Origin: Pseudoalteromonas luteoviolacea NCIMB 1944
GTDB taxonomy: Bacteria > Pseudomonadota > Gammaproteobacteria > Enterobacterales > Alteromonadaceae
DNA: 64,000 nucleotides
NCBI RefSeq assembly: GCF_001625565.1
Contig: NZ_AUXS01000002.1
Location: 60,281-124,280, forward strand
Direction of reading: 5' to 3'
In this document: positions 27,586-37,400 of the stretch, piece after piece
Layout of the letters: each line of letters opens with the position of its first letter
How positions within the stretch are numbered: position 1 is the first letter of the stretch
The notes under the pieces: model-generated
Databases searched by the model: none
What the model saw: only the letters and a program-made list of their open reading frames with translations
Told to the model about the DNA's origin: nothing
Position numbers and translations under genes: made by a program

Positions 27586-29229
27586 ATGGTAATAAACCAA
27601 ACTGAATTTAAATTGCGCTTCATCAATATCCCGCTTTTTTTACTTTTTGTATTTTCTGTAGTATTTGGCTTTCGAGCTGTGGCGTCTAGCTTTGCTGCAA
27701 TACCAGATCTAGCAACTACTCCACTTGGAAACAAGGTCGCCGTGTCTTGTCATAACTGTTATAACGGGCCGTGGAACCAGATTTATAATTTGGGGCAGGC
27801 AAATTCAAAAATTAATAAAGCATTAAGTAATGGTGCCAATTTAATTGAGCTTGATCTTGCATACAATACAAATAACTCTCCAAACATATGCGTTAGCCAC
27901 GAAGGTGTTGAAGCCAATTTATGCAAGAGCCCACAGCCAAGTTTGGAAGGAATTTTAAGCAATTCGACACTAAAACGGTCTAAGGCGTCTTTATTTATTG
28001 AGATCACTAGGATCACAGCCGAAGACGAGCAAAACTTTACGACCGAATTTTTAGATACTCTGCTTAAATACCCTGAATATGCAGCTTCTCATCGCCCTAT
28101 TTACTTTAGAGCATTTCAAAACAAGCTAGGTTATTTGACAAAAATTCAAAATGAACTAAACAACAACCACCGCTACGCGTCTATTCGAAACCATGTGCGT
28201 TTTTCAGTTCTATACATTGATAGAAACTGGGGAGGTGCAGGTTCAATTAAAGCACTGCAACAACAGATTAAAAAACAAATCGCTGACAATAATTTTCATA
28301 TTGCAGAGTTTAATTTTCAAATGAAAGACCTATTGAGTGCAACTCGTTACTCAAAATCACTAGGATTGGATGTCGGTATTTTTACGATTCCGCAGCGCTT
28401 TGGTGATGCTATGACGGCTGCGCTTAGAAACGAAGTTGACCAAATTACCACTGAATATCGAGTTGATCTTACTCGAGACGTGATAGAAGAGAAAAACCAA
28501 ATCGCATACTTGAATGCCGCAGACTGCCAATCTCAATCGGATAGTCAGGTGTCTTATTCTTACAATTATCTTGGCGGAAAGAATACAGTAAATGAATTAG
28601 TCAATATACCCGCTACGTCAAGCAGTTATGGTACGCCTGCGCTATGGTTTGACTCATCAGGTGAAGATAGATTTTCATGTTCACTCGACTTCAGAAGTAA
28701 CCAGAACTTATCATCTCGTGCTTTGTCACTTGGAAATAGGAGTAATGCGTTAGGTGAAGGGTTTTTAGTCACAGCGAATGTTAACTTTGATAAATTGAAC
28801 ACTCTGCCTGAGGGCACTATGGCGATTGTAAATAAAGCTCAATCTGGTGGGTTTGCTTTAGAGTTGGCCAAACAAGGAAGCCAAGTAAAAGTAAGATTTG
28901 GTGTTCACATTAATGGCGCTTATCGCTATAAAAGCTACGATGTAAACAATACAGGTATCCGAGGTGCCAATTCTGAGCTTAACTTAACCGATGCGTACTT
29001 TTTAGTAGGCGCTTACGATGGAAATGGTGGTGTTTATTTATGGATAGATAATCAGCAATCTGGACACATTACTAGCTATAACGGCACCGTAACGAGACAT
29101 AATGAAGATATTCTGATTGGTGCAGATCCAGAGCCTTCTGCGGCAAAAGATGCGCGCTTTTTCTTTGATGGGTTGATTCAACAAGTGTCTGTCTTAGCTT
29201 GGGACGATCACAATACAGGCACTAATTAG
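27586..29229 (+). CDS. Secreted GDPD/sphingomyelinase-D-like phosphodiesterase with LamG-like tail
   Basis: 547 residues with a hydrophobic leader (about 12-40). The first half (about 45-310) reads like a PLC-like TIM barrel: His in VAVSCHNCYNG, the acidic pair in ALSNGANLIELDLAYN and a second His in ICVSHEG. These correspond to the His / Glu-x-Asp / His triad of glycerophosphodiester phosphodiesterases and sphingomyelinase D-type enzymes. The second half (about 350-545) looks like a concanavalin/LamG beta-sandwich (GGVYLWIDNQQSGHI, FFFDGLIQQVSVLAWDDH). Likely a secreted enzyme acting on phospholipid headgroups; exact class is uncertain. It follows the PLAT gene after a terminator, so it is probably transcribed separately. 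Confidence 0.65.
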   Translation: MVINQTEFKLRFINIPLFLLFVFSVVFGFRAVASSFAAIPDLATTPLGNKVAVSCHNCYNGPWNQIYNLGQANSKINKALSNGANLIELDLAYNTNNSPNICVSHEGVEANLCKSPQPSLEGILSNSTLKRSKASLFIEITRITAEDEQNFTTEFLDTLLKYPEYAASHRPIYFRAFQNKLGYLTKIQNELNNNHRYASIRNHVRFSVLYIDRNWGGAGSIKALQQQIKKQIADNNFHIAEFNFQMKDLLSATRYSKSLGLDVGIFTIPQRFGDAMTAALRNEVDQITTEYRVDLTRDVIEEKNQIAYLNAADCQSQSDSQVSYSYNYLGGKNTVNELVNIPATSSSYGTPALWFDSSGEDRFSCSLDFRSNQNLSSRALSLGNRSNALGEGFLVTANVNFDKLNTLPEGTMAIVNKAQSGGFALELAKQGSQVKVRFGVHINGAYRYKSYDVNNTGIRGANSELNLTDAYFLVGAYDGNGGVYLWIDNQQSGHITSYNGTVTRHNEDILIGADPEPSAAKDARFFFDGLIQQVSVLAWDDHNTGTN

Positions 29230-29294
29230 TGTTAAAAAAGAGTCCAAAATATCATAGCAGCATTTAGGTTCTAGCTTGAGTCAATGCAAAATAC

Positions 29295-29321
29295 TAGGCC
29301 CTACCATTTTGGTAGGGCCTA
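29295..29321. terminator. Terminator between convergent genes
   Basis: Perfect 11-bp stem TAGGCCCTACC / GGTAGGGCCTA with loop ATTTT. Confidence 0.75.
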
Positions 29322-29371
29322 AGAATTGAAAAGAGCACGTGTACTTTCACGCTCCCTAACTTTTCATGTTA

Positions 29372-30274
29372 TTAACACTTCAAGTTAGCATCAGGAAAGT
29401 ACTGCTCTTTAAATTCGATAAGTTCTGCTTCAGTAATATCAATTAGATTGTATGCTACAAGCTCTTTTACCTTTGGCATTTGGTGCTGTGATAGCGTGTT
29501 AAGGCAATCTCTAGTCATATCAGAAATTTTAAATTCATCAATTGACCATTCACTTAACTGTTTGCAAATTTGCCCTAAATCTTCCGGAGGAACATTGAAA
29601 AGCTCAATACTAAGCGGTCCAGTCCCCATGTATTGCTCTAAACTAGGAAGATCTGCAAGACTAAACAGTTCATCATTATCATACCCACATGCATCAAAAA
29701 GCTGGTAACCGTTCTTATAGATATTTAATGTGCTAATTGTATTATTAGGACCCGCAAAATACACATTAATCGCACCGCTGTCGTCGATGCTGGATAGCTG
29801 TTCAACAGCGGATATGCGGTATGAACTTAACTTATCTGGGGAGTTCCAAGAATAAGTGTGTTGTATATTACCTTTGCTAATAACTAAATCAGAATATGCG
29901 TTTGAGTCGCTAAAGTGTTGACAACACCCCTCCTCGGCTTTGCCATCAACATAACACTCAATATCACTGATTAGACTATTAGGTCCAGGTACAAAAACAT
30001 AACCTGTATAGGGTTTACCCTGAAACTCTAAAACTCGATAGCTCTCCCAATATTCATCCAATAAATCATCAAGTATTCCCATGGACGGCGACTGTTGATA
30101 TGGAAACTGGTGCTCTTCACTCGTTTCCCCTTCGGTATATGATTGAAAGCGAGTAACAACTCCCTTTTCGGAAAATAGTGCAATGCCCGAAAAGGGCACT
30201 CCACTATAATAAACGCGGTTGTCTTTAAGCAATAGAGCCTCAGACAACACGACCATAGGCGCATAATATGGCAC
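29372..30274 (-). CDS. MORN-variant protein, probable immunity protein (YwqK-like) for the deaminase toxin
   Basis: 300 residues, no signal peptide, so cytoplasmic. It starts with GTG at 30274, whose G is the last base of the toxin's TAG stop; AAGGGG lies 8 nt before it inside the toxin gene. The N-terminal third carries MORN-variant repeats: VYYSGVPFSGIALFSEKG (about residues 21-38) and LEFQGKPYTGYVFV (about 82-95) followed by YVDGKAEEG. This repeat type is the one in YwqK, the partner of the YwqJ deaminase toxin in Bacillus. The remaining approximately 180 residues are not recognised and end in a Leu/Glu-rich region. Translational coupling to the toxin is the strongest support for an immunity role; inhibition itself is inference. 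Confidence 0.72.
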   Translation of the reverse strand: MPYYAPMVVLSEALLLKDNRVYYSGVPFSGIALFSEKGVVTRFQSYTEGETSEEHQFPYQQSPSMGILDDLLDEYWESYRVLEFQGKPYTGYVFVPGPNSLISDIECYVDGKAEEGCCQHFSDSNAYSDLVISKGNIQHTYSWNSPDKLSSYRISAVEQLSSIDDSGAINVYFAGPNNTISTLNIYKNGYQLFDACGYDNDELFSLADLPSLEQYMGTGPLSIELFNVPPEDLGQICKQLSEWSIDEFKISDMTRDCLNTLSQHQMPKVKELVAYNLIDITEAELIEFKEQYFPDANLKC

Positions 30275-33200
30275 TAGGGTGCCCCTTCTGTACTAGTTCT
30301 TCCTGTAAGTATTCTAAACCTATCAAGAATTCCAGTACAGTTTTGGCAAGCGTGAAACGATGTACCTGCGCCATCACCTTTTAATCGAACCGTGGCAATC
30401 CTAAATTGACTGGGGCTGACATGTGGATATTTGTGCAGTATAGCGTTTGCAGCTCTAACCTCAGCGTGCAGTGCAGGCGCAGCTGCGTGCGTTGATGAGA
30501 TTAATGTTCCATGCTCTTGTGCATTTTTTAAATATCGCTTTATTTCAGCTTCCATAATAGGATGCAAGGGTTCGACGTCCGATTTATAGAACTGGTTTTT
30601 AATGTGATTTAAGTATTTCTCATGATCTGTAATAACCAAGGTTTGAGGTTTCGAACCATATTCAATACCGTTTTCTGGTTTCACTATTTTATTTAGCTTT
30701 GAAGGTTTTCCTGTGAAATTAAAGAAGGTCTTAGTCGTAGTATCTATTGACAAGCCGGGTACAAAAGCTTGGGCTATCGCTGTTCTATTTTTAACCTCAG
30801 GTGTATTGCCGTCACCATGCTTAAGTAAATATTCAGCTTCGTCAATTAGTTGTCGAACAAAGTTCTTCTCATCATTTTGCATGATCTTCCGAGCAAGATC
30901 TTCCCTAGTTGTGCGCTTTAGTGCGTTTTTAAGAGCAGCAGATCCAAGTTTAGCCAATAGTGGAGCAGAGGCGAAATTCTCCAAAGCTTCAAATAGAGGT
31001 AAGTGTTCAACATATCTATTCCAGCGATTCTGGAATATCTCTCTAATAGCTTCAATACCTTTAACACCATGCAAATTTGCGGCGTCAATCGTTAACTTCA
31101 TTTCGACGAACGCATTCACAGCACCAGAAGTAGCCGCCATCTGACCGAACTCTTTCCAGTTAAAATGTATTATCTGACTATCGAGGTTATTTAAAGAGTT
31201 TGTAACGGACATACCATACTCTTCTACAAGTTCGGCCTGTTGTACAGGGGTACCTTTAGAAAGGAGTTCCATAACAGCAATATCATGCAGAAGTGCAGCC
31301 TCAGCCCCTGAAATTTCAGTATTAGCCAGCGTGCTATTATTAAATGCAGAAGGAAGTTTAACGCCATCCTTAAGCAAGTCACCAACCGTATAAGTTTCTA
31401 AAAATGCAGCTTGCAGTAGTTCGTATTCTTCTAGAGCGCCAAGGAGTACAACCGCCCTTCTATGCTCGAGGCTCATTGTTCTAAAAGTAGAACCTTGAGA
31501 AATAGCTTGTCCGTTGCTAGCAGCAGAGTTAATCGCACTAGCTGTGCCTTTTGCAACAAATGCAGAAAGTCCGGCGATTAGCCTAGTTATATCTGCACTC
31601 TGGGCTTGTAGTGTATTAAGTTCAGATATTGCCTCACGAAGTCGCGTCCAATTATAGAGCTCTGTTGGGCTGATTTTATTGTTTTCATAGTAGTACTTGA
31701 TTTCTTCTGCGGACATACCGGTCGCATCGACGCCGACATGCTTTTGCAACCAAGCAGCTACATCTTCACCTTCTTTAGTGAGCTTATCTACTTGTGGATC
31801 ATATTGACTCGCGACAAATTTAGCCGCGACTGAACCAGAAGCGCCAGCAGCACAATCTTGCGATTTATTACCTGAAGTCGACTGAACTGAGGCTAAAAGA
31901 CAACCCGTAGCAGCATGTGCAATATACTTCATTGCTTCATTGAAACTACTTTTCTCAATATTTTGCGTAATCCCCTTACCAACTTCATTTATAGCTTGAA
32001 GTTTGAGTGAATTAACGAACGCATTGCCTAAAGTATCAAGAGATTTTCCACTTATGAGCGTCTCAACCCCTGCTCTAACGGCTGAAGACACAACAACTTG
32101 AGCGGCTTGATTACCTATAGAAATCAATTCATCGGCGTTGGCTATAGCAGCGTCTGGCAAAATTTTATCAAAGAATTTAATGCCCTCTAGTTCTTGCAGA
32201 AGACCCGCAGTTACCATAGAGATAGCCAAAGATCGAAGGTTATCACTTTCGGTGATGGATTTGATAGCGCCATCTATCCCTTCACCGTTGGCGATACTCG
32301 TCGCAGCTTGAGTCGCAAGTGTTGCTGCGCCCGCTGAAAGTGCTGCGGCAGAAAAAGTGCCTTGGCCAACAGCCTGTGCAATCGCTCCTTCCGCTCCAAT
32401 CCAGTTTGCGCCAGCAGGACCCATTGCAACCGATACCGCGATAGCAATAATCGCCATTGCAGCCGGACTTAAGTTGCTTGTTTTTTCGTGTTTGTGGACT
32501 TTCTCAAGTTTCGTATAAACCACATCAAGCAAGCTGTTGCACTGTTTAAAGTCGGGATCTGCTTCTATTGCCGCATAGGCATATTCAGAGAAACCGTCTG
32601 GTGTGATCGCCGAAGCCTGGGGAGGACAAGCGTATTTCGGATCATTGTATATATCAGCCATCCAAGAGAGGCTCTTGGTAGAGCTTAACCCATTTACGAC
32701 ATCGGTAATCGACTCGCCCTGGTATTGACCTAATTCTAAGGTAAGTCCAGCAGTGGCATTAACACGTACTCCGCCGATGATGTCATTGTATATGGCTGTA
32801 TCAACAGTATCTTGCTTAGTTTCTGTCTTTATTTTCCAGAAACCTTTTTTCACTTTGTTGTAGAAGTAATGATCTTGCTGTTTCGCTAGAAGTAAATGCA
32901 CTTTTCCGTTGTGAGCATCTATTTCAGCGCCTTGAGTTGACGTGATTTTGGTAGCTTTTAATGTGATGTCGCCATATTCAGAACTGATTACGATACCCTT
33001 GCCAGCGTCTAACACAGAGCGGATTGCAATTGTCTCGAATTCTTGTTCAGTCTCAGTGGTTTTACCCCACTTCCTGTCCATGGTGCCAGAGTATTCGTCA
33101 AATTCATTGAGAATGTATATACCGTTGTCAGACAGAATTTCGATTACACCTTTATCTGCATGCAACTCAGAAGCAATTATTTCGATAATACCGGATGCAT

Positions 33201-34488
33201 ATAGACTAATATTATCTTTTGCAGTCAAAATAGACTGAATATAGTTAGTGCCGTCTTTTGTCTTGTGGCCACCTCTAATCTTAAAGCTCGCTGCGTTTTG
33301 TAGTTTGACTGCACCGATCAAGATATTACCGTCAGCTGAAAGTGTAATACTCCCACCATTGGCATTCGCAGTTGCGCCAGCAAACTCCATGTCGCCGTAC
33401 GTTTTAATTGAAATGCTGCCACCAGCATTTATAGAGGCGATAGAGCCTAAATAGTCTGAGTAACCATGCACCGTTTTAAACCTATGTACAAAGGTCTTTT
33501 GGACATAATTGCCCGCGACTATGTCGACGTTCCGTTCAGAGTTTATCTGTCCATAGTTGTATAAAGTTCCTGTCGCTACACCTTGAACTTTACCTGAAGC
33601 ATCAGGCAAAAAGCTCACACCCGCATAAATACGCGACGCGGAATTGTCGATGCTGATGCTTGATTTAGAGCCGATGACCAAGTCGTTGATAGTGGTAAAT
33701 ACAGTATCGCGCTGTAATTTAATATCGGCATTGGTGATCTGAGCTGATTTGAAAGTTGCATTAGATTTTCTAAACTCTACAGTATGTTGGCCGTCAGTAT
33801 CACGGTCTTCTACGGTAGCTTTTTGTAGGTGAACAACTGGCACTAATACGTATTCACCTCCTATTGAGCGACGTTCTGGCCAGATAAAGTCGGCCTTCAT
33901 CGTATCGGCGATACCCTCGGGCAACGTATCGCCAAACTGGTATTTGAAAGTACTCTTACTGGCAACAGTTTTTGCGTTAGCATATAACTGGCTGATTTGA
34001 GCCTGTTCGCTGGTAAACGTAGTTTTGTAATAAGTACGTCCTATCAGACGCTTGATTTGCGAACCGATAAGTTTGCGCTGAACAAAGCTATCGCCAACGA
34101 GTTTTTTTAGTGGATAGATGGTCCTTTCTTGAGGAACAAAAATAGTGATATCGCCAGCTATCGGGATCCAATCAATAGCGATTTCACTAGGTACACGATG
34201 CAAGTAGCTTGACTGTAATACAGAGTGAAATTCTTCTATTGTCTGGTTTGCGTAATTCCCTGGTGGTTTTGGAATATACTTCGAGCGTTCATACAAATAT
34301 GTTTGTATCGCAGAGCGAGCAAACAATTGCTCAGCAGATAATTCCTGCTGAAAGAGTCCATTTGATGCACTTGTCATCGCCGCAGCAACACTAGGAATAG
34401 TAAGCTGCAACATCATAAATAAAGTTAAAACGTAGCTAGTGGCTCTGTGCCATAAAGAACGCTTCATTGTATCCATAGGCGCATTCAT
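30274..34488 (-). CDS. CdiA/FHA-like exoprotein with C-terminal YwqJ-like deaminase toxin
   Basis: 1404 residues. A hydrophobic leader (about 15-37: YVLTLFMMLQLTIPSVAAA) is followed by unassigned N-terminal sequence and then filamentous-haemagglutinin-like repeats (about 230-560; e.g. GGSISIKTYGDMEFAGATAN). A DUF637/CdiA-like region (about 650-890) contains AAMAIIAIAVSVAMGPAG and HAATGCLLASVQ, then DCAAGASG. The last approximately 120 residues carry a deaminase zinc site: LHAEVRAANAIL with His1341 and Glu1343, and FHACQNCTGIL with Cys1381 and Cys1384, as in YwqJ-type polymorphic-toxin deaminases. AAGGAGG lies 9 nt before the ATG, which overlaps the upstream gene by 4 nt (ATGA). No TPS domain is present here; that is in the upstream gene. 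Target nucleic acid or nucleotide unknown. Confidence 0.8.
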   Translation of the reverse strand: MNAPMDTMKRSLWHRATSYVLTLFMMLQLTIPSVAAAMTSASNGLFQQELSAEQLFARSAIQTYLYERSKYIPKPPGNYANQTIEEFHSVLQSSYLHRVPSEIAIDWIPIAGDITIFVPQERTIYPLKKLVGDSFVQRKLIGSQIKRLIGRTYYKTTFTSEQAQISQLYANAKTVASKSTFKYQFGDTLPEGIADTMKADFIWPERRSIGGEYVLVPVVHLQKATVEDRDTDGQHTVEFRKSNATFKSAQITNADIKLQRDTVFTTINDLVIGSKSSISIDNSASRIYAGVSFLPDASGKVQGVATGTLYNYGQINSERNVDIVAGNYVQKTFVHRFKTVHGYSDYLGSIASINAGGSISIKTYGDMEFAGATANANGGSITLSADGNILIGAVKLQNAASFKIRGGHKTKDGTNYIQSILTAKDNISLYASGIIEIIASELHADKGVIEILSDNGIYILNEFDEYSGTMDRKWGKTTETEQEFETIAIRSVLDAGKGIVISSEYGDITLKATKITSTQGAEIDAHNGKVHLLLAKQQDHYFYNKVKKGFWKIKTETKQDTVDTAIYNDIIGGVRVNATAGLTLELGQYQGESITDVVNGLSSTKSLSWMADIYNDPKYACPPQASAITPDGFSEYAYAAIEADPDFKQCNSLLDVVYTKLEKVHKHEKTSNLSPAAMAIIAIAVSVAMGPAGANWIGAEGAIAQAVGQGTFSAAALSAGAATLATQAATSIANGEGIDGAIKSITESDNLRSLAISMVTAGLLQELEGIKFFDKILPDAAIANADELISIGNQAAQVVVSSAVRAGVETLISGKSLDTLGNAFVNSLKLQAINEVGKGITQNIEKSSFNEAMKYIAHAATGCLLASVQSTSGNKSQDCAAGASGSVAAKFVASQYDPQVDKLTKEGEDVAAWLQKHVGVDATGMSAEEIKYYYENNKISPTELYNWTRLREAISELNTLQAQSADITRLIAGLSAFVAKGTASAINSAASNGQAISQGSTFRTMSLEHRRAVVLLGALEEYELLQAAFLETYTVGDLLKDGVKLPSAFNNSTLANTEISGAEAALLHDIAVMELLSKGTPVQQAELVEEYGMSVTNSLNNLDSQIIHFNWKEFGQMAATSGAVNAFVEMKLTIDAANLHGVKGIEAIREIFQNRWNRYVEHLPLFEALENFASAPLLAKLGSAALKNALKRTTREDLARKIMQNDEKNFVRQLIDEAEYLLKHGDGNTPEVKNRTAIAQAFVPGLSIDTTTKTFFNFTGKPSKLNKIVKPENGIEYGSKPQTLVITDHEKYLNHIKNQFYKSDVEPLHPIMEAEIKRYLKNAQEHGTLISSTHAAAPALHAEVRAANAILHKYPHVSPSQFRIATVRLKGDGAGTSFHACQNCTGILDRFRILTGRTSTEGAP

Positions 34489-37400
34489 TTTAAATTGCCT
34501 CCTTGTTCATTACTACCTAACGAAGCAGATGACTGGATTGGTAGTGTGTGAATAGAGCAGCCTTCACACGGTGGTGGCTCAATTGGGCCTCCGCCGCCTC
34601 CGCCACCGTTGCCGCCACCGACGTAATCAACAGTTTTGGTCTTGTTCGCACTGTAACTTCCGCAGAGCTTATTGCCATTGTATTGCGTACAAGCACGTAC
34701 TCTATATCGGATTTTACCGTCACTGCGTTTTGAGAAAGTTCGGTTTAGGCCTGTGGAGGTTGCACTGCCAAGTGACGAATCAATTTCATAAGTAGTATTT
34801 GGAACCAATACTGGCGACCAGCTGAATGTAACTGCACCCGTGTTTTGGTTGTAGCCAATGTCTCTTATAACTGGTGTTTTTGGCTTAGCGTTTTTAAATG
34901 TAGAGTAAAGCACTGTTTTAGAGTGGAGGTGACTTGGGTTATAGCTAACAACGTCTGTCACAAATTGAGTGCGCGCTAAATCGTGAAAGAAACGGTTATA
35001 GTAACGGAAAGTGATTTCAATATTACCGCTGCTATTTTGAGCTATATCGTATCGGCTATTTGGAAATGAATTGCCCCAGTACCCATTAACTGTTCTTAAA
35101 TCTGGTTCACTTGGATTGTGATAAAATCTCTGTTGTACAGAACCCGCGCCATTGAAATTACCTTGATATATGGCGATCATTTCTTTAATTTGTGCGTCGG
35201 TCTGTTCTGTTCCCGGTACGATCCCATCTTTCGCAGCCTCTGCTGCTATATTTGTGACCCCCGCTGAGTGGTCAGATGGAAAACAGCGCTTATCATAGAA
35301 ATCTTCTCCATCTAATAACAAGCGGCATTTATAGATAGTGATGACCAAAATGTCGCCGTGATCATATTTGTCTACACGACTGTTGTAGAAGAACATTTTG
35401 CCGAATTTAGTGGTTAATAAGTTTCCAGCGTTAACAAAAGCGTCCTGCTCTTTCTTTGTGTATGCTTCAATATAGTCGTCGATACTTTTTTGTAAGAAAT
35501 CTTCCACTTTAACTTGGGTTTCAACTAATATTTCTGAGCTCAACCCGTCAACATCATCTAAGAAAGAGGTGAATGTAGTTTGTGTGTAGTTGTCTTGGTA
35601 ATTATCATTGCCACAACCTGTGACAATACATTTTACAGAAGTACCTGCATTGGTTTCTGAAGAAGCCACAATTGCTATTGACGCAAAATTAGTGTTATAG
35701 AAATTTGAGCGGCCATGAATTTGCATAAAGCTCATTAAGTTATTAAATACAGTTGATGACGTGCTAGTTAAAGGTGAATAATCAAATCTGCCAAAGCTAT
35801 ATAGAATAGCCATAGGAGATAACGCGTCTACGTGAGTTTCTAACTCGGTCCCATGTGTAATGTGTTTTTCTTCAGTACTATTTTGTTCTTTGCGAGCAAA
35901 AATATAACCCTTAGTGTCTACTCTATATCGCTCGTTCTGCATTACAGGGGTATTTATTGTGAAGGTTCCTGGGTTGTCCAAACCTAATATAGAGCTACTG
36001 TTTAGCAAATACTTACTCGCGTAAATATTAATAGAGTTTTGCGCCGTGATGCTCACACGTCGTGATTTGGCATAGTTCAGTTCTACTTTATCATCCCATA
36101 TCTCGACTGAGCGACGAACTCTATAGTACGGGTTGATGTTCTCAACTTGAGCCGCATTTATTGACAATTCAGAAGCAGAGATATGTGCTGAAAGTTCACT
36201 GACTGCAGACGATGGTGTGTTGTATCCGTTGCTGTTGTAAATACCGTAATCTGCGGCGTCTGATAGGTCACTTTGAATTGTTAGGTCGGATTTTTTAGCA
36301 ATACTAGGCGCGACTTCTTGACGTGAACCATTGATGAAATAGCTGGTATCAAGCGTGACAACATTACCTAATATACGACCACCTAAGTGATTGAAAATAG
36401 CATCTTCAGCATATACCTTTAATGAGGTTGCATTGAGTGCCCGGCGGTTATCAAGTATTTTTGAGCCTACCTCTAGGTTCCCTGCGACTTCAATATAGCC
36501 GGTATTTTTTAACGTGCCTTTAATTGATATTTCTGAATTATGACTGGCAATCATTCCAGTGTTCTCAAAATGCTCACCACTGAGAATATTTGCACCAGTA
36601 TCAGATAATAATGTGCCCGCATTAGTGACTTTGCCATGGTTACTTTTTTTACTTGTGGTAACAATATCTATGTTGCCCGTAGGTACGAAGAAATCATCAC
36701 CGACATGTCCCGATGCCATTAAGTCAGATTGTGTTGATAATTTTGTGCCTTTTGTAATTGTGATAGGTCGTGCACTGACAATTGCAATACCTGCACCGTG
36801 AATATTGCCACTGAAAGAGTTTACTGAGCTGACAGTTTCATCGGCATCTACAACTTCATGATTATTGTAATTGACTGTGAGTGGTCCTGTAAAAAAGCTA
36901 AACCCTCCATTAACGCCAATTAACCCTGAATCGCTGACAACGTGATTGCTACCCTGTTTCTGTGCTCTAAAAACAGATTGAATATTGCCTGCTGTGCTAA
37001 TTGTTCTTGCATGTGTTTCAATGGATACGGCATCAGGGGCACTCAAGTTATTTAACGAAACTTTTCCGCCTGATGTATTTGTTAAGTTGCCTACACTACT
37101 CATACTTGAAGATAGTCCAGTGGAGTTAGTGGACGCAGCTAGTGTGATCCGTGGGTATCCGGTAAATGAGCAACTAGTACATGAAATGGACCCATTTGTT
37201 GAGCTAACGATGAATATGATATTTGCAGAAATATCGCCAGATACAAAAGAAAGCGAACTGTTCAAGCTAATTGTGTCTGCATGTATAACAATTGTTTTTA
37301 GCTGATTTTTTGGCGTTATTCCTGGTAATGAGTTGTGATCAAGCATTAACAAGGGACGCGTGATGTTGAAATTTTTAAGGCGATTGTATGATATGCCGTG

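Noticed and set aside
30713..31144. 143-codon ORF opposite the toxin gene
   Set aside because: Antisense shadow with no ribosome-binding site or recognisable domain.
34485..34488. A sequencing frameshift splitting one CdiA gene into two
   Set aside because: The second gene has its own AAGGAGG site and hydrophobic leader, and the first ends in a natural Gly/Pro-rich tail, so two genes are more likely; raw reads would settle it.
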